DNA from: Sphingomonas_R sp036387535
GTDB taxonomy: Bacteria > Pseudomonadota > Alphaproteobacteria > Sphingomonadales > Sphingomonadaceae
Reading direction: 5' to 3'
Length of the DNA: 22,401 nt
NCBI RefSeq assembly: GCF_036387535.1
Contig: NZ_DASVTO010000118.1
Location: 1-22,401, forward strand
Below are positions 14,710-21,937 of the stretch, one piece after another. A model generated the notes under the pieces. The model worked only from the letters and a program-made list of their open reading frames with translations. It was not told the origin of the DNA and ran no database searches. The number at the start of each line of letters is the position of its first letter. Position 1 is the first letter of the stretch. The position numbers and the translations under genes were made by a program.

Positions 14710-15445
14710 CACGCCGTTGCGCATCCTGATCGCGGACGACGAACCGCTGGCGCGCGACCGGCTGGCGGCGCTGTGCGCGCACTGGCCCGATCTGGTGATC
14801 GTCGGCGTCGCCGAAGACGGGCCGGCCACGCTGGCGCAAGTCGCGGCGCTGGCCCCCGACCTGATCCTGCTCGACATCGCCATGCCGGGGCTGAACGGGC
14901 TGGAGGTTGCCGCCGCGATCGAATTATTGGCGGTTCGGCCGGCCATCCTGTTCTGCACCGCGCATGACCGGTTCGCGGTTGCCGCGTTCGATGTCGCCGC
15001 GGTCGATTATCTGCTGAAACCCGTATCGGTCGAGCGGCTGGGCCGCGCCATCCCCCGGGCCCGCAGCGCGCGCACCGCGACTCCGTCCGCCCCGTCCGAC
15101 CCGCGCGGCGCCGTTGGCAGCGACGAATTCTGGGTGCCGGTCCGCAACGAAATGATCCGTATCGCCGCCGCCGATATCGACCGGATCGATGCGGAACGCG
15201 ACTATATGCGTCTGCATGTCGGCCCGCGCAGCTATCTGCTCCACGAAACGATCGGCGCGCTGGAGCGCCGGCTGGACCCCGCCCGCTTCCTGCGCGTGCA
15301 TCGTTCGACCATCCTGCGCCGCGATCGGATCGACTCGCTTCGCCATGACGGTCTTGGCGGCTGGTATGCCGACCTGATCGACGGAAACAGCGTGCGGATC
15401 GGCCGCACATATCTTCCTGCCGCGCGGGCGCTGATCGGGCGATAG
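14702..15445 (+). CDS. LytTR-family response regulator
   Basis: This is the DNA-binding partner of the upstream LytS-type kinase. The 247-residue product has a receiver domain with Asp12/Asp13, phosphoacceptor Asp58 in LILLDIAMPGLNG, Thr86 and Lys106 (YLLKP), then a linker rich in Ala, Ser, Thr and Pro and a LytTR DNA-binding domain from about residue 140 (EFWVPVRNEMIRIAAADIDRIDAERDYMRLH, FLRVHRSTILRRDRI). GTG 14702 overlaps the kinase 3' end and starts directly before PLRILIADDEPLARD. LytTR proteins usually bind paired direct repeats; none was identified. It ends 25 bp from convergent gspK. Confidence 0.94.
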   Translation: MADTPLRILIADDEPLARDRLAALCAHWPDLVIVGVAEDGPATLAQVAALAPDLILLDIAMPGLNGLEVAAAIELLAVRPAILFCTAHDRFAVAAFDVAAVDYLLKPVSVERLGRAIPRARSARTATPSAPSDPRGAVGSDEFWVPVRNEMIRIAAADIDRIDAERDYMRLHVGPRSYLLHETIGALERRLDPARFLRVHRSTILRRDRIDSLRHDGLGGWYADLIDGNSVRIGRTYLPAARALIGR

Positions 15446-15470
15446 CGTCCGGGACCTAGGCTCGCCATCC

Positions 15471-16340
15471 TCAAAAGGCCAGCGTCGGCGCCTGATCCGG
15501 CACCGCCGCCCCGCGCCACCGGCCGATCGCGATCACCTCCACCCCGGCCGCCGTCCGCCGCCGCTGTAGCAGGCTGGTCAGCTGTTGCGGGGTATCGCCG
15601 ATCGTGACCCGCGTCCGTACCCAGAACAGGTCTGACGTGAACCCCGTGCCGGGTGGCATCGCCGTGCCCGCACGCTGGAAATCGTCGGGCGTGAGGAACC
15701 CCTGGCGCGTGCGGATCGCCACCAGCTTTGCCGCGGCCGCGGGATCGTCGAGCAGGATCGCCAGCAAGCTCTCGCTTGCCGCGTTGAGGTTGACGGTCGT
15801 CTTCCCAGGCAACGCGGTCGCGAGTTGGGCGAGCGCCGCCATCCGCGCCGGATCCAGCCCGAACAGGCGGAGCGGCGACAAATCGGTCACCGGTCCGCTT
15901 TGCCGCAGGAACTCCGTGGCGCGCATCGCCAGTTCCGGCGGCACCTTCAGCGCCGTCGCCAGCCGCATCGCTACCAGGTTGGCATCGACGCCGTTGCCGG
16001 CCAGCATGTTGATGTTGAACCGGCCCTGCGCATCGGCGATCGCCAGATCGAACGTGCCGCCCGCAATCTTTGCACCGCGTTCCGACAGGGCGCCCCAGGG
16101 TTCGGCGGGGTAATCCGCGGCCGGTGCCAGCACCGCGTCACGGCGCAGCGCGACGATCGCCGAGGTTTCCGCACCGCGTGCCGCCGCCTGCGCCGCCGCG
16201 GCGTCGCGCATCCGCTGCGCGCGGCCCAGCGCGGCATCCTCCCCCGACAGCATCAGCGCGACCACACCCGTCGCCAGTGCCACGAACAGCAGCACGGTGA
16301 TCAGGATCATGCCCTGTTCGCGGTCGTCGGCCGGTGTCAC
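15471..16340 (-). CDS. gspK: Type II secretion minor pseudopilin GspK
   Basis: GspK is the large minor pseudopilin that caps the pseudopilus tip with GspI and GspJ. The 289-residue product begins with GTG 16340, overlapping the gspJ stop (GTGA). Its leader VTPADDREQG precedes the hydrophobic MILITVLLFVALATGVVALML; position 5 of the mature protein is Thr rather than Glu, the known GspK peculiarity. The large domain shows DAQGRFNINMLAG, the family's NxN-type block, and VNLNAASESLLAILL, a helix-hairpin-like region. It lies 10 kb from gspG/gspH, in a block with gspJ and an orphan binding protein. Confidence 0.93.
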   Translation of the reverse strand: MTPADDREQGMILITVLLFVALATGVVALMLSGEDAALGRAQRMRDAAAAQAAARGAETSAIVALRRDAVLAPAADYPAEPWGALSERGAKIAGGTFDLAIADAQGRFNINMLAGNGVDANLVAMRLATALKVPPELAMRATEFLRQSGPVTDLSPLRLFGLDPARMAALAQLATALPGKTTVNLNAASESLLAILLDDPAAAAKLVAIRTRQGFLTPDDFQRAGTAMPPGTGFTSDLFWVRTRVTIGDTPQQLTSLLQRRRTAAGVEVIAIGRWRGAAVPDQAPTLAF

Positions 16341-16942
16341 AGCCGCACCACCGTGGTGTCCGCCGGTTTCGGGACCTGGGCAGGCAGCGCCACGATCCGG
16401 CGGAGCGTGCCCGCCGGGCGGCCGCGCCCCGGGGTCAGCACCATCGTCACCTCGATCGCGTCGGGCCAGTCGTCCTTGCGATCCGCCGCCGCGGGGGGCC
16501 AGGCGTCGCGCCAGCCCGCACGCCCGTCGCGGTAGCGCCAGCGGGCCGCCGAAACCCCATCGAGCAGGCGTTGCACCCGCGCCGGCGCACCGGGCACCGT
16601 CGGCGACAGCGTCCGCACCAGCCCGCCGCCGGACACGGCATAGGCGACCGGCGCGCCATAACCGCCGAGCGCCTGCGCATGGCGGCGGAACGCGATCCCC
16701 GCCGCGTTGCCGGTGATCGCGCCGTCCGACACCTGTTCCAGATCGCTGGTCAGCACGAACATCGCGCGTTGCAGATCGCCCAGCCGTTCCAGCCGGCCAT
16801 CGGTCTGCGCCTGCACCCCCAGCACATTTTCCACCAGCGCCAGCCCCGCGACCGCGATCAGCCCGAACAGCGCGAGCGAGACGATCAGTTCGATCAGGGT
16901 GAAACCCTGCTCCCCAACTGCGGCCGGCCGGTGGGCGATCAT
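16337..16942 (-). CDS. gspJ: Type II secretion minor pseudopilin GspJ
   Basis: The 201-residue product has the leader MIAHRPAAVGEQG and then the prepilin motif FTLIELIVSLALFGLIAVAGL with Glu5. Its globular domain contains LERLGDLQRAMFVLTSDLEQV and a GspJ-like GGLVRTLSP strand region. It partners GspK at the pseudopilus tip. ATG 16942 overlaps the stop of the upstream binding-protein gene (ATGA), and its own stop overlaps the gspK GTG, so the three genes are translationally coupled. Length agrees with the family. The normal upstream neighbour gspI is absent here. Confidence 0.92.
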   Translation of the reverse strand: MIAHRPAAVGEQGFTLIELIVSLALFGLIAVAGLALVENVLGVQAQTDGRLERLGDLQRAMFVLTSDLEQVSDGAITGNAAGIAFRRHAQALGGYGAPVAYAVSGGGLVRTLSPTVPGAPARVQRLLDGVSAARWRYRDGRAGWRDAWPPAAADRKDDWPDAIEVTMVLTPGRGRPAGTLRRIVALPAQVPKPADTTVVRL

Positions 16943-18006
16943 GCCGACGCGCTCGTCGCCGCGACCTGATACCCGTCCGGACCGGCGACCAGGATCGACA
17001 GTTCACGCACGCAGCTGCCGTCCGAGCGAAATTTCAGGGTGCCGGTGACGCCGCGATAGCCATCCAGCGCCAGCAGGCCGGCGCGATCGATCCGGTTCTG
17101 CGCGCGCAGCGTGGCAACGATCCCGGCCGCATCATAGGCCAGCGCGGCGATCGTGCCGGGCGTGCCGCCATGCTGCGCCTGATAGGCGGTGGCGAAGGTG
17201 CCGAACGCCGCCGGATCGGGCGCCGCTATCCAGGCGCCGGCGGTCGCCTGCAACGCGGACGGCGTATAATCCACGCTCTGCATCAGTCCGAGCAGTTGTA
17301 TCCCGCTGCCGGCGAGGCCGCGCGCCGCCGCGACGAAACCCGCGCCGGCATCGGGCACCAACAGCGCGTCCGGCGCGCCGCCCGCGACCCGGCCGAGCGC
17401 GATGCCCAGCCCCGCGAGATCCGCCGGTCGCGCCACCGGCACCAGTTCATAGCCCAGTTCCCCCTGCAACCGCGTCATCACTGCCGCGACCTGCGCAGTC
17501 CACGGGTCGGTGCCGGACAGCAGCCCGATCCGCCGTAGCCCGCGCTGGCGGCCATAGCGCAGCACCGCCGATGCCAGTTGCGATGCCGTGATCCCCAGCA
17601 CGAACGCGCCGCTGTCATACAGTCCGACATCGTTGCTGAACGTCAGCACCGGGACGCGCCCCGCGACCTCCGCCAGCACCGCGCGCACGTCGGCCGCGAA
17701 CACCGGTCCCAGCAGGATCCGTGCGCCGCCCTTCAACGCCGTGCGCGCGGCCAGTGCCGCACCCTTCGCCGTATCGACCAGGATCGGGTTCTGGACCCTG
17801 GGTCCGGGTGCGACCAGCGCCGCTGCGCGTTGCAGGTTCAACCCGAGGTTGGCGGATGGACCCGTCAGCGGTAGCAGGAGGGCGGCCGGCCCGCGATCGA
17901 CGCGCGTCGCCGCCAGCAAGGGGATCGACGATGCCACCGACAGCAACCCCGCGGATCGGACGAGGCGCAGCAACCGGCGGCGGTCCATCGGCAATGACAT
18001 CGACAT
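16939..18006 (-). CDS. Orphan periplasmic ligand-binding protein (type 1, LivJ/LpoA-like)
   Basis: The 355-residue product has an N-terminal export signal with a twin-arginine-like stretch (MDRRRLLRLVRSAG), a hydrophobic core and a possible cleavage site after LLAA. No lipobox cysteine is present. The mature part is a type 1 periplasmic binding fold (Peripla_BP_6 / penicillin-binding-protein-activator type): AALLLPLTGPSANLG, ARILLGPVFAADVRAVL, RVPVLTFSNDVGLYDSGAFVLG, GLRRIGLLSGTDPW, TIAALAYDAAGIVATL and GVTGTLKFRSDGSC. No permease or ATPase gene is near; instead the stop overlaps gspJ, so it is co-translated with T2SS genes. ATG 18006 is chosen for its AAGGAGA site; ATG 18000 and 17988 are alternatives. 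Its start overlaps that of divergent gspN. The ligand is unknown. Confidence 0.85.
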   Translation of the reverse strand: MSMSLPMDRRRLLRLVRSAGLLSVASSIPLLAATRVDRGPAALLLPLTGPSANLGLNLQRAAALVAPGPRVQNPILVDTAKGAALAARTALKGGARILLGPVFAADVRAVLAEVAGRVPVLTFSNDVGLYDSGAFVLGITASQLASAVLRYGRQRGLRRIGLLSGTDPWTAQVAAVMTRLQGELGYELVPVARPADLAGLGIALGRVAGGAPDALLVPDAGAGFVAAARGLAGSGIQLLGLMQSVDYTPSALQATAGAWIAAPDPAAFGTFATAYQAQHGGTPGTIAALAYDAAGIVATLRAQNRIDRAGLLALDGYRGVTGTLKFRSDGSCVRELSILVAGPDGYQVAATSASA

Positions 18007-18725
18007 CGGACCCCAATCTCCTTCACCCCGGTCGCCACCGGCGCCGGATCCTGCTGTTCGGCGGGATCGGGGTCGCGGCGTATCTGCTGACTCTGCTGGC
18101 CACCGTGCCCGCGCGGTTGTTCGTGCCGTCGGACGTTCCTGCGCTGCGCGCTGTATCAGGAACCATCTGGCACGGCGAGGTGGCGTTGCCGGGTGGCGAT
18201 CGGTTGACCTGGCGGTTCGCGCCGCTGCGTACGATCGCCAGCCTGGCCTATGCCGCGGACCTGACCGTGACCGGGCGCACGACCGACCTGGCGGGTCGCG
18301 TCGCGCTGGGTCGCCGGATGGTCCGGTTCGATTCGGTCGCGGGTCGCGCCGACGGCGCGTTCGTGGCGGCGGTGTTCCCCGATCTGCCCTTCACCTGCGA
18401 TCTGGGGCTGGTGATCGATATCCCGCGGTTGGCGATCGGCACGGAGATACCGGATGCGGCGGGCGAGATCCGCAGCGCGCCCGGCCGCTGCACCCCGCGT
18501 GGCGGCGGGACCGCCACCGCGGTGCCGGCTCTGCTCGCCACCACCCGCGTCGCGGGGACGGCGACCGTGGTGACGATCACGCCGCCCACCCAGCGTCGCC
18601 AGATCCTGGCGCGGACCCGGATCGATGCGGATGGCCGTGTCGCGATCACCATCCCGCCCGCCGGCGCCCGGCGTTTCCCCTTCGCCAGCCCACCGGGCGG
18701 CCTATCGCTGGAAACCACGATGTAG
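17994..18725 (+). CDS. gspN: Type II secretion system protein N
   Basis: The 243-residue product begins MTSTSDPNLLHPGRHRRR, then a single membrane helix (RILLFGGIGVAAYLLTLLATVPARLFV, about residues 19-45) and a periplasmic domain with GTIWHGEVALPGGDRLTWRFAP and a late ARRFPFASPPGG. This arrangement fits T2SSN/GspN, an accessory inner-membrane protein of some T2SS. No other ATG, GTG or TTG opens the gene before the membrane helix, so ATG 17994 is chosen, though its ribosome-binding site is weak. That places its first 13 bp over the first 13 bp of the divergent binding-protein gene. It ends just before the terminator shared with rpsD. Confidence 0.8.
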   Translation: MTSTSDPNLLHPGRHRRRILLFGGIGVAAYLLTLLATVPARLFVPSDVPALRAVSGTIWHGEVALPGGDRLTWRFAPLRTIASLAYAADLTVTGRTTDLAGRVALGRRMVRFDSVAGRADGAFVAAVFPDLPFTCDLGLVIDIPRLAIGTEIPDAAGEIRSAPGRCTPRGGGTATAVPALLATTRVAGTATVVTITPPTQRRQILARTRIDADGRVAITIPPAGARRFPFASPPGGLSLETTM

Positions 18726-18746
18726 CCGTGCGGGGCAGAGATACAG

Positions 18747-18782
18747 AAAAAGGGCGGCCCCGTTGCCGGGACCGCCCTTTTT
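18747..18782. terminator. Bidirectional intrinsic terminator between gspN and rpsD
   Basis: An A-run (18747-18751), GGGCGGCCCCG (18752-18762), TTGC loop, CGGGACCGCCC (18767-18777) and T-run (18778-18782) form a symmetrical hairpin. The one imperfect pair is G-U in minus-strand RNA (rpsD side) and C-A in plus-strand RNA, so it should work best for rpsD but can serve both convergent genes. Confidence 0.92.
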
Positions 18783-18804
18783 CCTGCATCGGAAATGCCG
18801 TGGC

Positions 18805-19419
18805 TCAGCGGCTGTAGAACTCGACCACCAGGTTCGGTTCCATCTTCACCGGATAGGGAACCTCGTCCAGCGTGGGCACGCGGACATAGGTGACCTTGGT
18901 GTTGCCGTCGGGCGTGACATAATCGGGGATGTCCCGTTCGGACAGGCCCTGCGCTTCCATGACCAGGGTCATTTCCTGCGCCTTGGAGCCCAGCGAGATT
19001 TCATCGCCCGGGTTCACGCGGCGTGACGAGATATTGCACTTCACGCCGTTGACGCGGATGTGGCCGTGATTGACGATCTGGCGCGCGGCAAAGATCGTCG
19101 GGGCGAACTTGGCGCGATAGACGACCATGTCCAGACGCCGTTCCAGCAGACCGATCAGGTTCTGGGACGTATCGCCCTTCATCTTGGCGGCATCGGTGTA
19201 GGAGCGCTTGAACTGCTTCTCCGTCACTTCGCCATAATAGCCCTTCAGCTTCTGCTTGGCCTTCAGCTGGATACCATAGTCCGAAACCTTGGACTTGCGG
19301 CGCTGGCCGTGCTGGCCGGGGCCATATTCGCGCTTGTTGACCGGGGACTTGGGACGGCCCCAGATATTTTCGCCCATGCGGCGGTCGATCTTGTGCTTGG
19401 CGCTATGGCGCTTCGACAT
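18805..19419 (-). CDS. rpsD: 30S ribosomal protein S4
   Basis: S4 binds 16S rRNA and nucleates assembly of the small subunit; in many bacteria it also autoregulates its own transcript. The 204-residue product is full length: N-terminal MSKRHSAKHKIDRRMGENIWG, SPVNKREYGPGQHGQRRKSKVSDYGIQLKAKQKLKGYYG, the S4 RNA-binding domain (about 94-150: RLDMVVYRAKFAPTIFAARQIVNHGHIRVNG) and the C-terminal NLVVEFYSR. It starts at ATG 19419 behind AAGGAT. It stands alone here rather than in the alpha-operon, as is usual in alphaproteobacteria. The upstream gap (19420-19616) shows no clear regulatory RNA. Confidence 0.99.
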   Translation of the reverse strand: MSKRHSAKHKIDRRMGENIWGRPKSPVNKREYGPGQHGQRRKSKVSDYGIQLKAKQKLKGYYGEVTEKQFKRSYTDAAKMKGDTSQNLIGLLERRLDMVVYRAKFAPTIFAARQIVNHGHIRVNGVKCNISSRRVNPGDEISLGSKAQEMTLVMEAQGLSERDIPDYVTPDGNTKVTYVRVPTLDEVPYPVKMEPNLVVEFYSR

Positions 19420-19616
19420 GACGTCGATCCTTCAATTGCGTGTGACATTGCTGTCGGATAGTCCCGGAACCGCGCTGCTGGCATATCCCGAACGGGTATG
19501 GGCAGGGCCGCCGCTTCACCGGGGGTGCGGAGCCAATTGCGAAGCGGCGCCTATGATCGATTCCACGCGCCGGGTCAAGCTGGACGCGAGGCCGGCACTG
19601 GCGATGGGAGCCGGGC

Positions 19617-19937
19617 ATGACCGATCCGATCCTGCCCCCCGACCAGTGCACCACGATGGCGGACGTGCGCCGCGGCGTCGACGCGCTGGACCGCGATCTG
19701 GTCGCGATGCTGGCGACGCGCTTCGGCTATATGCGTGCCGCGGCGCGGATCAAGCCGAACCGGGCGATGGTTCGGGATGAGGCCCGCAAGGCGACCGTGA
19801 TCGCCCAGGCGGTGACACAGGCAGACGCGACCGGCACGCCGCCCGATGTGGTGGCCGATCTGTGGGAAAGGCTGGTGGAGGCATCGATCGGCTATGAACT
19901 GGCGCAGTTCGATGCGCGCCGTCCCGATCACCCATAG
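19617..19937 (+). CDS. Chorismate mutase, AroQ/PchB-like
   Basis: The 106-residue all-helical product fits the AroQ chorismate mutase fold: MADVRRGVDALDRDLVAMLATRFGYMRAAARIKP in helix 1 with the conserved Arg and Lys, VRDEARKATVIAQAV in helix 2 and ADLWERLVEASIGYELAQFD in helix 3. Helix 1 (RFGYMRAAARIK) recalls PchB, the isochorismate-pyruvate lyase, more than E. coli PheA/TyrA domains, so it could act as chorismate mutase (to prephenate) or isochorismate lyase; no salicylate or siderophore genes are nearby to support the latter. ATG 19617 follows GGGAGCC. Its 3' end overlaps that of the convergent permease gene by 10 bp. Confidence 0.85.
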   Translation: MTDPILPPDQCTTMADVRRGVDALDRDLVAMLATRFGYMRAAARIKPNRAMVRDEARKATVIAQAVTQADATGTPPDVVADLWERLVEASIGYELAQFDARRPDHP

Positions 19938-20686
19938 GCGCGGTAGAAGAACACCGCCGTCGTCGCGGCGGTGACCAGCAGCGTCCAGATCCGGATATGC
20001 AGCGGCTTCAGACGCTTGCCGATGTGAGCGCCCAGCCAGCCGCCGGCAATCCCGCCGATCAGCATCGGAATTGCGGCGCCCCAAGCGACCAGCCCGGCCA
20101 GAATGAAGACGATGGCGGCGGCGCCATTCGCAACCGCCAGCATCAGCGTGCGCGGCGCGAACATCGCCCGTGGGGAGGCGCCCGCAAGCAGGCCGTAGAG
20201 CGCGGTCGTCATCATGCCGATGCCCCCGCCGAAATAGCCGCCATAGATGCCGAGCAAACCCTGCATCGTCATCAGCACGCCGGGCCGGATCGTGATGCGC
20301 GCGCGCAGGGCGTCGGCGGCGCGCGGGCCGGCCGCCAGCACGACCATCGCGAACAGCAGCAGCCAGGGCACGATGAAGTCGAACAGCCGCGTCGGCGTCC
20401 AGGCGAGCAGCGTGGCCCCGATCAGCCCGCCGACAAAGGTGATCGCCGACAGCGTGACGATGGGCACGCCGCCGACACCCGTCAGTTCGCGGCGGAAGGC
20501 ATGCGCACTGGTGGCGGCGCCGGGCAACAGCGCGATGTTGGACGTCGCGTTGGCGACGTTTGCGGGCAGGCCGATCGCGATCAGCGCCGGCATGGTGGCG
20601 AAAGTGCCGCCGCCCGCCAGCGCGTTCATCGCGCCGCCCGCGACGCCGGCGGACAAGGCCAGCGCGGGTATCGTCAGTCCGTTCAT
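19928..20686 (-). CDS. TauE/SafE-type (TSUP) membrane permease
   Basis: The 252-residue product is a polytopic membrane protein of the sulfite/organosulfonate exporter (TauE/SafE) family. It shows the family's N-terminal repeat with AGGAMNALAGGGTFATMPALIAIGLP, NVANATSNIALLPG, a second repeat MQGLLGIYGGYFGGGIGMMTTAL and APRTLMLAVANGAAAIVFI, and about seven to eight hydrophobic helices. The substrate cannot be read from sequence. ATG 20686 overlaps the stop of the upstream methyltransferase fusion (ATGA), implying coupled translation. It overlaps the convergent chorismate mutase gene by 10 bp at the 3' end. Confidence 0.93.
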   Translation of the reverse strand: MNGLTIPALALSAGVAGGAMNALAGGGTFATMPALIAIGLPANVANATSNIALLPGAATSAHAFRRELTGVGGVPIVTLSAITFVGGLIGATLLAWTPTRLFDFIVPWLLLFAMVVLAAGPRAADALRARITIRPGVLMTMQGLLGIYGGYFGGGIGMMTTALYGLLAGASPRAMFAPRTLMLAVANGAAAIVFILAGLVAWGAAIPMLIGGIAGGWLGAHIGKRLKPLHIRIWTLLVTAATTAVFFYRAYG

Positions 20687-21813
20687 CGCGCTTCGTCGTC
20701 CCCACCCGGATCGGGCAGATGACGCTCGATCGAACGGAGCACCCCGCGCAGCGTCCGGACCTCGCCCGCGGTCCAGCCGGGGCGGCTGAGAATGCCGCGC
20801 AGTTGGCGCCGATCGACAGGCGCGCGTTCCGGCGGAAAATAATGGCCGGTGGTGACCAGGATCCGATCGAGATGGCCGATCAGCCCGTCCAGTTCCGCCT
20901 GTTCGGCGGGCGGATAGGCCTCCACCAGCGTGGGTTGCGACAAGGCGACGCCCTTCGACCATTCATAGGCGATCAGGATGACGGCCTGCGCGAGGTTGAG
21001 CGAGCCGAAGTCCGGGTTGATCGGGACGGTGATGATGGTGCGCGCCACCGCGACGTCATCGGTTTCCAGGCCGGAGCGTTCGGGCCCGAACAGGATCGCG
21101 GTCTGGCCGATCAGCGCATGGATCTCGGCGGCGGCGGCCTCCGGCGTCACGACCGGCTTGGCCACGCCGCGCTTGCGCACCGTGGTGGCATAGACCGCCG
21201 TGCAATCCGCCGTAGCCTCCGCCAGCGTCGCATAGACGCGGGCGTTGGCGAGCACGCTGTCGGCGCCGGATGCCGCCGCGGTCGCCGACAGGTTCGGCCA
21301 GCCGTCGCGCGGGGCGACGAGGCGCAGGTCGGTGAGCCCGAAATTGAGCATCGCGCGGGCGGCCTTGCCGATGTTTTCGCCGAGTTGCGGGCGGACGAGG
21401 ATGATCGCGGGGTGGGGTGTCAGTCTCGCGCCGAGTCTCTCCTCCCGTTCGGTTCGAGCCTGTCGAGAACCTGGTTCCGGGTTCTCGACAGGCTCGAACC
21501 GGACGGGATCGGGCGTGTCTGGGGATGCGGCACGAGGTCTGGATTTCGCGGCTTCCGTCAACGCCTGCCAATCGCTGCGGAAGAGTGCTTCCTTTTTCTT
21601 GCGAGACCAATCCTTGATCTGGACCTCGCGTTCGAGCGCTTCGATTCGGGTCTGAAAATAATCAGCCCACATCAGTTCTACCGGGCGGCGATCATGGGTG
21701 TAGCCGGGCATGGCGCCTGACTGATGCTCGGCGATCCGGCGATCCAGATCATCGGTGTGGCCGGTATAGTAGGTGCCATCGGCGCAGCGCAGGATGTAGG
21801 TCCAGAAGCTCAT
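20683..21813 (-). CDS. GIY-YIG domain fused to TrmJ-type RNA 2'-O-methyltransferase
   Basis: One uninterrupted 376-codon frame encodes two domains. Residues 1 to about 93 are a UPF0213-type GIY-YIG nuclease-like domain: WTYILRCADGTYYTGHT, DLDRRIAEHQSG, ALEREVQIKDWSRKKKEALF. Residues from about 131 are a SpoU/TrmJ-type methyltransferase: HPAIILVRPQLGENIGKAARAMLNFG, GWPNLSA, ILFGPERSGLETDDV and SLNLAQAVILIAYEW, the SAM-binding knot; TrmJ methylates the 2'-O of tRNA position 32. The linker (RFEPVENPEPGSRQARTE) is the translation of the palindromic repeat at 21451-21500. The methyltransferase has Leu (CTG) where its own Met would be expected (LTPHPAIILV), so it has no ATG of its own. It may be a true fusion, or two proteins with CTG 21423 as second start. 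It overlaps the downstream permease by 4 bp. Confidence 0.85.
   Translation of the reverse strand: MSFWTYILRCADGTYYTGHTDDLDRRIAEHQSGAMPGYTHDRRPVELMWADYFQTRIEALEREVQIKDWSRKKKEALFRSDWQALTEAAKSRPRAASPDTPDPVRFEPVENPEPGSRQARTEREERLGARLTPHPAIILVRPQLGENIGKAARAMLNFGLTDLRLVAPRDGWPNLSATAAASGADSVLANARVYATLAEATADCTAVYATTVRKRGVAKPVVTPEAAAAEIHALIGQTAILFGPERSGLETDDVAVARTIITVPINPDFGSLNLAQAVILIAYEWSKGVALSQPTLVEAYPPAEQAELDGLIGHLDRILVTTGHYFPPERAPVDRRQLRGILSRPGWTAGEVRTLRGVLRSIERHLPDPGGDDEAR
21438..21446 (-). promoter_or_regulatory. Possible internal Shine-Dalgarno for trmJ
   Basis: Minus-strand GGGAGGAGA lies next to the palindromic repeat, 14 nt before CTG 21423. The spacing is long, but the site would allow separate translation of the methyltransferase half. 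Confidence 0.3.
21451..21500. repeat. Paired palindromic repeat inside the coding frame
   Basis: GGTTCGAGCCTGTCGAGAAC (21451-21470) and its exact inverse (21481-21500) flank 10 bp. It has the same arrangement as the pair at 4307-4356, but here it lies inside an open reading frame and encodes the linker between two domains. Confidence 0.93.
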
Positions 21814-21840
21814 GACTGCGGCCTTTGCGGCGTGTGCGCG

Positions 21841-21898
21841 GGTTCGACAAGCTGGAACTGCGTTTCTCAGCTCCGGAGGTTCTCGACAGGCTCGAACC
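21841..21898. repeat. Palindromic repeat, one intact and one degenerate arm
   Basis: The intact arm GTTCTCGACAGGCTCGAACC spans 21879-21898. A degenerate inverted partner, GGTTCGACAAGCTGGAAC, lies at 21841-21858. Together they fill most of the 124-bp gap between nrdR and the GIY-YIG gene, so a transcript from nrdR would read through a hairpin. Confidence 0.8.
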
Positions 21899-21937
21899 GA
21901 ACGGGATGGTGCAGTCGGTGCGAACGCCGCTGGCGCG

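Noticed and set aside
13150..14958. Very long minus-strand frame of 602 codons across the histidine kinase gene
   Set aside because: Only the last 102 codons, with their own ATG and ribosome-binding site, look like a protein. The rest is a high-GC shadow of the kinase and regulator.
19484..19500. CATATCCCGAACGGGTATG hairpin upstream of rpsD
   Set aside because: Imperfect and short; no resemblance to a known S4 regulatory structure that I could confirm.
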